A DNA stretch of 18,914 nt from DASRAJ01 sp039920305. GTDB taxonomy: Bacteria > Bacteroidota > Bacteroidia > Chitinophagales > UBA10324. The notes under the pieces are model-generated. The model made no database searches. It worked only from the letters and a program-made list of their open reading frames with translations, and was not told the DNA's origin. Position numbers and translations under genes: made by a program. Below, in pieces: positions 7,906 through 16,237 of this stretch. The stretch is taken from contig JBDSEA010000155.1 of the NCBI GenBank assembly GCA_039920305.1, positions 1 through 18,914 on the forward strand. The letters run 5' to 3'. How positions within the stretch are numbered: position 1 is the first letter of the stretch; each line of letters opens with the position of its first letter.

Positions 7906-7920
7906 GGATTTTGCATCCCA
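7904..7920. repeat. Short palindrome abutting the cytochrome start codon
   Basis: TGGGAT (7904-7909) and ATCCCA (7915-7920) are perfect reverse complements with a 5-base centre, ending at the base before the ATG. The left arm overlaps the -7 element, so it may not be fully transcribed. An operator is as likely as a hairpin, and chance cannot be excluded. Confidence 0.35.
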
Positions 7921-10173
7921 ATGACTTTAAGAAGAATATTCATCAGCTTATTCCTTATAGGTGTTATTTCCATCACCTTTATTTATTCATTTAATTCATG
8001 TAAAAATTCCGGAGAACCGATTGAAGAACCGGAAATAAATAAGGGTGAAACATTTCATGGAGATTTCATTGGGGATAAAAAGTGCGGTGGTTGCCATAAA
8101 AAAGAATATGACGACTGGAAAATTTCTGATCATGCGCGGGCAATGCTTCCTGCAAATGATGGAAGTGTAATTGGAGATTTTGAGGATGTGAGTTTTTCAG
8201 CCGACGGAGTAAAATCCCGATTTTTTAAGGAAGACGGAAAATTCATGGTCAACACACAGGGAGCGGATGGCGCATATCACGACTTCGAGATCAAATACAC
8301 TTTCGGCATTCATCCTTTGCAGCAATATCTCATAGAATTTCCGGGGGGAAGGATGCAAACCCTTCGCGCAAGCTGGAATGCAAGGGAAAAAAAATGGTTT
8401 CACCTGTATCCATCTCAATCTCTTGACCCGCATGACTGGCTGCACTGGTCAAGGGGTGCGCAGAACTGGAATGCCATGTGTGCAGGCTGCCATTCCACCA
8501 ATCTTCACACAAGCTATGATGCATCAGCTGATTCTTTTAATACCACCTGGGATATAGTGAATGTAAGTTGTGAGGCCTGCCATGGCCCCGGTAAAAAGCA
8601 TGCTGAATATGTGTCTTCTGACCATTACCGCACAAAAGAAAAAGTAAGTGGTTCCTATCTTGTATTGAATTCCAATCAGTCGGCAGAGGACCAGCTGGTC
8701 TCCTGTGCACCATGCCATAGCAGAAGAATGGTAGTTGATGAAAATCCATTTAAGAGCTTACAACTGCTTGATCATTATATTCCTGAAGTCCCTCATACTC
8801 CAATGTATGCCGCAGATGGTCAAATACAGGATGAGGATTATGAGTTTCAGTCGTTTGCACAAAGCCGTATGTACATGCACAATGTGAAATGCAGCAATTG
8901 TCATAATGCCCATAGTGGAAAGCTGTTGATGGCAGGGAATGCACTTTGTCTTCAATGTCATGATAAAACTCTTGATTCCCGCGATCATACATTTCATGCA
9001 GCAAATACCGAAGCAAGTGAATGCGTCAGCTGCCACATGCCTGCAAAAACTTATATGGTGCTCGATGTCAGGAGTGATCACAGCATGCGTGTCCCGCGTC
9101 CTGACCAGTCAGTAAAATACAATACTCCGAATGCCTGCAATAACTGCCATGCAGGCAAAAGCCCCCAATGGGCAGCAGCACAGATCGTAAAATGGTTTGG
9201 ACCGAACCGGCGTTATCATTTCAGTGATGATTTAATTCCGGGAACTCTTGGTGGTTCAGCAGCAGCCGGCCATTTACAAAAGCTTGCACGCCCTGATACT
9301 AATGTTCCGGCCATTATCCATGCTACGGCGTTGTACTACATGTCGTTTTCCTATGGCGAAGCAAATATTAGTGCGTTGATCAATGGCTTAAAAGATCCCA
9401 ATTCACTGGTACGGTACCAGGCCCTGAGTACCCTTAAGTTTTACCCATACCAGCAATGGAAGGCGGATGGTTTGCCATTGTTAAGCGATCCGGTAAAGGG
9501 TGTGCGTGTTGCTGCTGCAAATCTCTGGCTGGAATACGGTGACAGTATGGGAAATAATGATGCCCGTGCCTATGGTTCAGCCCGGAAAGAGCTTGAAGCT
9601 TTTCTTGCAATGAATGCAGCTGAACCTTCCGGCAGAGTGATGAAGGCCGATGTACAATCGCGACTTAAAAATTATACAGCCGCAGAAAAAGATTACCTGG
9701 TAGCTCTTAAAATGGACAGCCTCCTCATTCCTGCCCGCATCAATCTTTCCACCATGTATGATATTGAGGGAAAAAAAGATGAAGCCCTGCGTCAGCTTAA
9801 AATTGCCAGTAAAATTGACCCGGCCCACGAGCAGGTGAATTACTACCTCGCCCTGATGTATATTGAAATGAATGACCGGAATGCTGCACTTGGTTATTTT
9901 TCAAAAGCGACAGCAACCTCTGAAAATCCGCGTGTGTTTTATAACTATGGACTGCTGCTCGAACAAATGAAGCGGGTAAATGAAGCCGAAAAAATTTATC
10001 TTAAAGGATTGGCAATTGATAGCAATGACCATGATCTGAATTACATCATTGCGCTTTTTTACTATAATCAGAAAAGAAATGCAGATGCGCTGCCCTACGC
10101 CATCAGGCTGATGCAGATGGTGCCCAGAGATGCCGGTTACCAGCAGCTTTACGAGGCAATAGCGCCGGAATAA
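7921..10173 (+). CDS. Octahaem c-type cytochrome with HEAT/TPR-like C-terminus, probable lipoprotein
   Basis: From the ATG at 7921 the product has 750 residues. A hydrophobic signal (MTLRRIFISLFLIG onward) ends in SFNSC with Cys27, a plausible lipobox, so it is probably a periplasm-facing or outer-membrane lipoprotein. Eight CxxCH haem-binding motifs begin at residues 55, 187, 217, 262, 324, 343, 368 and 406. The wide gap after the first and the CHMPAKTYMV and NTPNACNNCH contexts match a family of cytochrome c554-like multihaem proteins fused to repeats. About 440-540 looks like HEAT-type helices (SLVRYQALSTLKFYP, GVRVAAANLWLEYG); about 560-740 holds TPR units (ARINLSTMYDIEGKKDEALR, VNYYLALMYIEMNDRNAAL, PRVFYNYGLLLEQMKRVNEA). 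It likely moves electrons in the cell envelope, but the substrate is unknown and I see no motif naming an enzyme. A TTG start at 7903 is rejected because it lies in the promoter element. Confidence 0.85.
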   Translation: MTLRRIFISLFLIGVISITFIYSFNSCKNSGEPIEEPEINKGETFHGDFIGDKKCGGCHKKEYDDWKISDHARAMLPANDGSVIGDFEDVSFSADGVKSRFFKEDGKFMVNTQGADGAYHDFEIKYTFGIHPLQQYLIEFPGGRMQTLRASWNAREKKWFHLYPSQSLDPHDWLHWSRGAQNWNAMCAGCHSTNLHTSYDASADSFNTTWDIVNVSCEACHGPGKKHAEYVSSDHYRTKEKVSGSYLVLNSNQSAEDQLVSCAPCHSRRMVVDENPFKSLQLLDHYIPEVPHTPMYAADGQIQDEDYEFQSFAQSRMYMHNVKCSNCHNAHSGKLLMAGNALCLQCHDKTLDSRDHTFHAANTEASECVSCHMPAKTYMVLDVRSDHSMRVPRPDQSVKYNTPNACNNCHAGKSPQWAAAQIVKWFGPNRRYHFSDDLIPGTLGGSAAAGHLQKLARPDTNVPAIIHATALYYMSFSYGEANISALINGLKDPNSLVRYQALSTLKFYPYQQWKADGLPLLSDPVKGVRVAAANLWLEYGDSMGNNDARAYGSARKELEAFLAMNAAEPSGRVMKADVQSRLKNYTAAEKDYLVALKMDSLLIPARINLSTMYDIEGKKDEALRQLKIASKIDPAHEQVNYYLALMYIEMNDRNAALGYFSKATATSENPRVFYNYGLLLEQMKRVNEAEKIYLKGLAIDSNDHDLNYIIALFYYNQKRNADALPYAIRLMQMVPRDAGYQQLYEAIAPE

Positions 10174-10196
10174 GATAGGATGTACGGGGTTCCTGG

Positions 10197-10227
10197 TTTG
10201 TAATGGCTATGTGGTTGCGTACTTTTG
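10197..10227 (+). promoter_or_regulatory. Complete Bacteroidota-type promoter for the RND exporter gene
   Basis: TTTG (10197-10200), exactly 19 bases, then TACTTTTG (10220-10227): a full match to the TTTG-N19-TAnnTTTG consensus. The -7 element ends 12 bases before the ATG at 10240, so the leader would be only about 5-7 bases. The terminal TTG (10225-10227) is in frame with the gene and is a false start. The promoter lies within the 66 bases after the cytochrome stop codon, so the exporter can be expressed independently. Confidence 0.7.
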
Positions 10228-10239
10228 CCCGCCATTATC

Positions 10240-12624
10240 ATGTGGAATTCCATTGCCAGAACCATCATTCGCTACCGCCTGGGATTGCTGATTTTTATTG
10301 TCGGCTTTACTGCAGTCATGCTATACCATGCCTTGATGGTGCGGTTAACCTACAGCAACCCCCAGGTAATTCCGGTAACCAACCCAAAATATGCTGAATA
10401 TGTAAATTTTAAAAAGCAATTTGGTGAGGATGGGAATGTGATGGTTTTGGGAATTCAACCCGAACAGCTCTTCAACCCGCGAATCTTTAATGCATGGAAT
10501 GAGCTTGGAAATCATGTGAAGAATGTGGTGGGCGTTGATGAGGTAATTGCAATCGGCAACAGTGTGACTTTTGAAAAGGATACCCTCAACAAAAAAATGC
10601 GGGTTGTATTTATTTTTCCTTATCATATAAATAGTCAGAAGGAACTGGATTCCCTGAAACAAAAATTCCTGAATCTTCCTTTCTATAATAACCTGCTTTA
10701 CAATCCATCCACTCAAGCCACCCTGATGGCGGTGCATATTAACAGCACCCGGCTGAATTCCAAGGCACGCATCGAAACCGTGCAGAAAATCCAGGAATAC
10801 GGAAAGCTCTTTTCCGAGCAAACCCACCTGAATATTCATTACAGTGGCATGCCGCTGATCAGAACAGTAATGACTACACAAATCGCTGATGAGACCAGGT
10901 TGTTTTTGCTTCTTGCAGCCCTCACCACCGGTGTTGTCCTCTTTTTTCTCCTGCGATCAATGAATGCCGTTCTTGTTTCAATGCTTGTAGTGGTGATTGC
11001 GGAAATATGGACACTCGGAACCATTGAATGGCTGGGTTATGAAATTACCGTTCTAACCGGCTTGATTCCTCCCCTGGTGGTCGTGATCGCCATCACCAAT
11101 TGCGTGTACCTGCTCAATAAGTATCATATAGAGTTTGTGAAGCATGGCAATAAGATAAAGGCGCTAACACGCATTATTGAAAAAATCGGGCTCGCTACCT
11201 TATTCACCAACCTAACGGCAGCAATTGGCTTTGGAGTGTTTTACTTCACACAAAGCGAGATATTGAGGGAATTCGGATTGGTCGCCGGACTCAATATCGC
11301 CGGAATATTTTTGATCTCCATCATCCTGATTCCCTGCATCTATAGCTTCTTGCCGGAGCCTAAGGAGAAGCATACAAGCTATCTCGACCGCATTTTCTTG
11401 AACCGGATCCTGAAATCCCTGGATCATCTGGTTAACAAAAAAAGGAAATGGATTTTCGCTGCTACTGTTGTGATTGTGGGAATCGCATTCGTGGGTGTTT
11501 TACAGTTAAAGACTACCGGATACATTGTTGATGATATTCCTCATGGCGATAAGCTTTATACTGACCTTCAGTTTTTCGAGCGGAATTTTCACGGAGTGAT
11601 GCCGCTTGAGATCCTGGTTGACACGAGAAAAAAAGGCGGGGTACTCTCTCCCGCCCGTCTCGCCAAGATTGATCAGCTTCAGGATTCCCTGATGCAATTT
11701 CCGGAATTTTCAAAGCCGCTTTCTATTGTAGAAGGAATAAAATTTCTCCGTCAATCATATTATGACGGAGGACCGGATGATTATCATTTGCCCAATGAGC
11801 TCGAGCGCGCGTTCATCTTTTCTTATCTCGGTAATTCAAAGGATACCACGAATCTTCTTTCATCATTTATTGACAGCTCCCGGCAGGTTGCACGCATCAG
11901 CATCAGCATGGCTGACATCGGTACCACAAAAATGAAAAACCTCATCAGTCAGCTTACCCCGAAAATTTATTCTATACTTGATACCTCTAAATACAGGGTA
12001 ATAATCACGGGGTCCAGTGTGGTTTTTCTTGAGGGCAACCGCTACATCATTGACGGGCTTGCAAAAAGCCTGATGCTTGCTTTTTTACTTATTGCCTTAT
12101 GCATGGGCTATCTTTTTCGCTCCTGGAAAATGATCTTGTTTTCCCTTATCCCGAACTTAATTCCGCTCATCATCACCGCAGGTATCATGGGATTTTTCGG
12201 CATTCCCCTTAAGCCATCCACTGTTTTAATTTTCTCAATTGCTTTTGGGATTGCAATTGATAACGCAATAAGGTTTCTCGCAAAATACCAGCAGGAGCTT
12301 CACCGCCACGACTGGAATATTACAAGAACCGTTTCTATGGCCCTGCGGGAAGCAGGTATCAGCATCATTTATACAAGCGTGATTTTATTTTTTGGATTCA
12401 TCATTTTTACACTCTCAAATTTCGGCGGTACATTTTATCTGGGACTGCTTACTTCTATCACACTCGTGGTCGCAATGTTTAATAATTTACTGCTGCTTCC
12501 TTCACTGCTTTTGAGCATGAGAAAATGGATGGGAAGGAGGAGCTTAAAGGAGCTAACCCCGGCTGACAGGCTGAAAACGTTTGATGATGATGATAAGCTG
12601 ATGGCAATTACTGAAAGGCGCTGA
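10240..12624 (+). CDS. RND superfamily (MMPL/SSD-type) exporter
   Basis: Inner-membrane proton-driven exporter of the 'predicted exporter' branch of RND proteins, which tend to carry hydrophobic or lipid-like cargo. From the ATG at 10240 it has 794 residues in two matching halves. Each half has one N-terminal membrane helix (residues about 14-34, then about 405-425), a large periplasmic loop (the second containing DDIPHGDKLYTDLQFFERNF and MPLEILVDT), and five further helices (about 220-370 and 605-760). The second half has GIAIDNAIRFLAKY with Asp674, the usual proton-relay position; the equivalent place in the first half is AITNCVYLLNKY with Asn287 instead. The C-terminus is cytoplasmic and charged. 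No membrane-fusion or outer-membrane partner gene is adjacent. The preceding octahaem gene is co-directional, but the exporter has its own promoter. The cargo cannot be told from sequence. Confidence 0.88.
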   Translation: MWNSIARTIIRYRLGLLIFIVGFTAVMLYHALMVRLTYSNPQVIPVTNPKYAEYVNFKKQFGEDGNVMVLGIQPEQLFNPRIFNAWNELGNHVKNVVGVDEVIAIGNSVTFEKDTLNKKMRVVFIFPYHINSQKELDSLKQKFLNLPFYNNLLYNPSTQATLMAVHINSTRLNSKARIETVQKIQEYGKLFSEQTHLNIHYSGMPLIRTVMTTQIADETRLFLLLAALTTGVVLFFLLRSMNAVLVSMLVVVIAEIWTLGTIEWLGYEITVLTGLIPPLVVVIAITNCVYLLNKYHIEFVKHGNKIKALTRIIEKIGLATLFTNLTAAIGFGVFYFTQSEILREFGLVAGLNIAGIFLISIILIPCIYSFLPEPKEKHTSYLDRIFLNRILKSLDHLVNKKRKWIFAATVVIVGIAFVGVLQLKTTGYIVDDIPHGDKLYTDLQFFERNFHGVMPLEILVDTRKKGGVLSPARLAKIDQLQDSLMQFPEFSKPLSIVEGIKFLRQSYYDGGPDDYHLPNELERAFIFSYLGNSKDTTNLLSSFIDSSRQVARISISMADIGTTKMKNLISQLTPKIYSILDTSKYRVIITGSSVVFLEGNRYIIDGLAKSLMLAFLLIALCMGYLFRSWKMILFSLIPNLIPLIITAGIMGFFGIPLKPSTVLIFSIAFGIAIDNAIRFLAKYQQELHRHDWNITRTVSMALREAGISIIYTSVILFFGFIIFTLSNFGGTFYLGLLTSITLVVAMFNNLLLLPSLLLSMRKWMGRRSLKELTPADRLKTFDDDDKLMAITERR

Positions 12625-12706
12625 AATACAATGCGATGAACAAGGATCAATTCTCTGATTAGTAAAAAGGTATAAGGAATTACTTAAAAGATAACCGGAT
12701 TGAAAT

Positions 12707-15700
12707 ATGATGAGGTATCCAGAATATTTATCTCTTAACCTTCCGGCGATTGATCAGGAAATACTAAAATTTTGGGAGGATGAAAAAATTTTTGACCAAA
12801 GCATTTCCTCCAGGGAAGGAAAAACTCCATTTATTTTTTACGAGGGTCCGCCCTCAGCCAACGGGAAGCCCGGCATTCACCATGTGCTGTCGCGTACCAT
12901 CAAGGATCTGTTCTGCCGCTATAAAACACTGCAGGGTTACCAGGTAAACCGAAAGGGCGGATGGGATACCCATGGATTACCTGTTGAGCTGAGCGTGGAG
13001 AAAATGCTTGGCATTAAGAAAGATGACATTGGCAAAACAGGGCCTGATGGTAAGCCCGGAATATCTATAGCGGAATACAATAAAATTTGCAGGCAGGAGG
13101 TAATGAAGTACAAGGATGTCTGGGAAGACCTTACACGCAAGATGGGATACTGGGTGGATCTTGACCACCCCTATATCACTTTTGAAAATGATTATATAGA
13201 ATCACTCTGGTGGCTGCTCAAAAAGTTTTATGAGAAAGGATATTTGTATGAGGGCTACACCATTCAGCCGTATTCGCCAGCAGCAGGAACGGGACTCAGC
13301 TCGCATGAACTAAATCAGCCTGGAACCTACAGGCCGCTCAGAGACACCTCGGTTGTTGCCCAGTTCAAGGTGATCCGCGATGAGAAGAGCGGATTTCTTT
13401 TTAAGGATGCACAAAGTGATTTATATTTTCTTGCATGGACAACAACGCCATGGACGCTCCCTTCAAATTGCGCACTGGCGGTAGGTGAAAAAATAACATA
13501 CTCCATCATTCAAACTTTCAATCCATACACCTTTCAACCCATTACGGTTATTCTTGCAAAAGATCTTGTTTCAAAATATTTTGATGCACAAAACTCCGGA
13601 GACGGGGAAGAGGATGTTGAGTGGACAGAACAATACAAAGCCGGCGACAAGCACCTTCCATTCAAAATCCTGGGTGAGGTTTCCGGAAAAGACCTGGAAT
13701 GGATTCGATATGAACAACTCATGCCATATGCTCAGCCCGAAGGCCTGGCATTCGTTGTTATAACCGGCGACTTTGTTACTACCGAGGACGGAACGGGAAT
13801 CGTTCATACCGCCTCGCTCTTCGGCGCCGATGATTTCAGGGTTACTAAGGCAAAAGGCATTGCATCCATTTTGGTGAAAGAGAATGGCGATGGATCGGGA
13901 AAGAAAGAAGTTCCGCTGGTGAACATGCAGGGCAAATTTGTGAAACAGGTTACTGACTTTGCCGGTGAATACGTGAAGGAACAATATTATTCTGAAGAAG
14001 AAAAAGAACTTGAGCGCAGGAAACAAGGCGGACAAAAATATCTTTCGGTGGATGAGCGGATAGCCATCATGCTGAAGAAAGAGAACAAGGCATTTAAAGT
14101 TGAAAAGCTTGAGCATCCCTATCCACATTGCTGGCGCACGGATAAGCCGCTTATCTACTACCCGCTCGACTCATGGTTCATTAAAGTAACCGCTTGCAGG
14201 GAGCGGTTGATCGAACTAAATAATACCATCAACTGGAAACCGGAATCCACGGGCACCGGGCGCTTTGGAAACTGGCTTGAAAATATCCAGGACTGGAATC
14301 TTTCACGCACTCGCTATTGGGGTACTCCGCTTCCGGTTTGGAAGACAGAAGATGGCACTGAGGAAATGTGCATCGGAAGCATTGCTGAGCTCACCATTGA
14401 ATTTCAGAAAGCAGTTGCTGCTGGCCTTAATAAAAATACTAAGCTCGAAATCCGCAATAAGAAACTGGAGCTTGAGCTGCACAAGCCCTACGTGGATGAA
14501 ATTGAATTGATTTCTGAAAAAGGAAAAACAATGCGGCGTATCCCTGATCTGATTGATGTATGGTTTGATAGTGGTGCCATGCCCTATGCTCAGTGGCATT
14601 ATCCTTTTGAAAATTCCGGCTCCCTTCTGATCGGCGAAAGCAGTCCGGGAGGAGGCGGGGCTTTTCCTGCTGATTTTATCGCTGAAGGTGTTGATCAGAC
14701 CCGAGGCTGGTTTTACACCCTGCATGTGATTGCAGGAATGCTTTTCAATTCCGTGGCATACAGAAATGTTATTTCGAACGGACTTGTGCTTGACAAGGCA
14801 GGAAATAAAATGAGCAAGCGAATTGGCAACGTGGTTGAGCCTTTCGAAGTGATCAATCAATATGGTGCAGATGCAACCAGATGGTACCTCATCAGCAACT
14901 CACAACCCTGGGATAATCTGAAGTTCGACATCAATGGGGTTGATGAGGTGCGGAGAAAGCTTTTCGGAACACTTTACAATACTTACGCCTTCTTCGCCCT
15001 TTATGCAAATATTGATGGTTTTGAAATTTCTGACCGTTCGGCCAGCAGTAAGGAGATCACTAAAATGCAGGTGAATGACCGTAGTGAAATGGATCGGTGG
15101 ATTCTTTCAAAATTGCATTCACTGATAAAAGAAGTCACAGCATTTTTCGAGGATTATAACCCCACTCCCGCAGCACGATTAATTGAAGAGTTTGTTGACC
15201 GGCACCTAAGCAACTGGTATGTCCGTTTATCGAGAAGGAAATTCTGGAAGGGTGAAATGTCAGCCGACAAGAAGGCGGCCTATGAAACCCTTTTTGAATG
15301 CCTGAATGTTACATGCAGGTTGATGAGCCCGGTAGCGCCATTTTTTTCCGATTGGCTTTTCAAAAATCTTAATGATGGATCATGGGAAAAATTGGCCGGG
15401 AGTGAAACTCTTTCAAGCCCAGCCTCTGTTCATCTTACTTCATTCCCTGAATCAGAAGCAGGTTTTATCAATAAAGATCTGGAGGAAAGAATGGAGCTGG
15501 CGCAAAATGTTTCTTCACTTATTTTATCAATCCGGAAGAAGGTTAATATTAAGGTGAGGCAACCATTGCAAAAAGCATTGATCACTGCTTCTGACCCGCA
15601 TTTGAAGCAACAAATAATGAAAATTAAAGATTTGATTTTATCGGAAGTGAATATAAAAGAACTGGATTTTATTTCTGAAACCTCAGATTTCGTTAAAAGA

Positions 15701-16237
15701 AATATTAAGGCAAATTATAAGATCCTGGGTCAAAGACTTGGAAAAAAAATGAAGATAGTTGCTGAACGTCTTATTAACATCAGTGATGAGGAGAAAAGTA
15801 ACCTTATAAGATCAGGCTCGCTGGTATTTATAGTTGATGGAGAAGAAATAAAGATTGAAAAAAATGAGGTGGAAATAATATCTGAAGATATTCCGGGCTG
15901 GCAGGTAGCAAATGAGGGTGACTTAACTGTTGCACTCGATATAACCATTAGTGAATCATTGCGCCAGGAGGGTTATGCCCGTGAGCTGGTAAACCGGATT
16001 CAAAAACTGCGTAAAGAGCAGGGATTCAGTGTAACTGACAGAATTGAAGTAGTACTGGAAAAACAAAAGGAAATTAATTCAGTTATAGAAACTTTTAAAA
16101 ACTATATTTGCGCGGAAATTTTGGCGGATAATCTCGATTTTACTGATACTCTGGATCAGGGAGTATCAATAGAGGTTGATAATCAGCCTCTTAAAATTTT
16201 AATTAAGCAAAAAAACACCCCGGATGGCAAAAAGTAA
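12707..16237 (+). CDS. ileS: Isoleucyl-tRNA synthetase, type 2, with GxHH active-site motif
   Basis: Charges tRNA-Ile in the cytoplasm. The 1176-residue protein is of the longer, eukaryote-like type 2. The class I 'HIGH' site reads PSANGKPGIHH, so the motif is GIHH (residues 56-59) rather than HxGH. GGWDTHGLPVE follows, then the CP1 editing domain (about 190-420, with WTTTPWTLPSN near 243 and TEDGTGIVHTA near 360), DLIDVWFDSGAMPYAQW near 615-635, DQTRGWFYTLHVI near 665, KMSKR at 701-705, and the helical anticodon-binding and C-terminal domains. Two ATGs lie in tandem (12707 and 12710) and I cannot choose between them. It begins the ileS - DksA-like - lspA operon; its last 14 bases overlap the next gene. 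No promoter motif is obvious in the 82 bases upstream. The 3' quarter is clearly A/T-richer than the rest. Confidence 0.97.
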   Translation: MMRYPEYLSLNLPAIDQEILKFWEDEKIFDQSISSREGKTPFIFYEGPPSANGKPGIHHVLSRTIKDLFCRYKTLQGYQVNRKGGWDTHGLPVELSVEKMLGIKKDDIGKTGPDGKPGISIAEYNKICRQEVMKYKDVWEDLTRKMGYWVDLDHPYITFENDYIESLWWLLKKFYEKGYLYEGYTIQPYSPAAGTGLSSHELNQPGTYRPLRDTSVVAQFKVIRDEKSGFLFKDAQSDLYFLAWTTTPWTLPSNCALAVGEKITYSIIQTFNPYTFQPITVILAKDLVSKYFDAQNSGDGEEDVEWTEQYKAGDKHLPFKILGEVSGKDLEWIRYEQLMPYAQPEGLAFVVITGDFVTTEDGTGIVHTASLFGADDFRVTKAKGIASILVKENGDGSGKKEVPLVNMQGKFVKQVTDFAGEYVKEQYYSEEEKELERRKQGGQKYLSVDERIAIMLKKENKAFKVEKLEHPYPHCWRTDKPLIYYPLDSWFIKVTACRERLIELNNTINWKPESTGTGRFGNWLENIQDWNLSRTRYWGTPLPVWKTEDGTEEMCIGSIAELTIEFQKAVAAGLNKNTKLEIRNKKLELELHKPYVDEIELISEKGKTMRRIPDLIDVWFDSGAMPYAQWHYPFENSGSLLIGESSPGGGGAFPADFIAEGVDQTRGWFYTLHVIAGMLFNSVAYRNVISNGLVLDKAGNKMSKRIGNVVEPFEVINQYGADATRWYLISNSQPWDNLKFDINGVDEVRRKLFGTLYNTYAFFALYANIDGFEISDRSASSKEITKMQVNDRSEMDRWILSKLHSLIKEVTAFFEDYNPTPAARLIEEFVDRHLSNWYVRLSRRKFWKGEMSADKKAAYETLFECLNVTCRLMSPVAPFFSDWLFKNLNDGSWEKLAGSETLSSPASVHLTSFPESEAGFINKDLEERMELAQNVSSLILSIRKKVNIKVRQPLQKALITASDPHLKQQIMKIKDLILSEVNIKELDFISETSDFVKRNIKANYKILGQRLGKKMKIVAERLINISDEEKSNLIRSGSLVFIVDGEEIKIEKNEVEIISEDIPGWQVANEGDLTVALDITISESLRQEGYARELVNRIQKLRKEQGFSVTDRIEVVLEKQKEINSVIETFKNYICAEILADNLDFTDTLDQGVSIEVDNQPLKILIKQKNTPDGKK

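Noticed and set aside
7903..7920. Six extra N-terminal residues on the cytochrome from a TTG start
   Set aside because: The TTG is part of the TACTTTTG promoter element, and the ATG at 7921 gives a clean signal peptide.
10345..10881. 178-codon open frame on the minus strand within the RND gene
   Set aside because: It lies opposite a well-conserved RND coding frame and has no domain or promoter support.
13571..14128. Long open frames on the minus strand within ileS (also 14303-14860)
   Set aside because: They are antisense to conserved IleRS sequence, show no recognisable domain and have no start context of their own.
12707..16237. Acquired mupirocin-resistance gene (mupA-like) on a mobile element
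   Set aside because: The gene is in the conserved ileS - DksA-like - lspA operon with overlapping ends and no mobile-element signs, so it is the native synthetase.
16224..16237. Frameshift joining ileS and the DksA-like gene
   Set aside because: The C-terminus of IleRS and the N-terminus of the next protein both look complete; the 14-base overlap is a normal operon junction.
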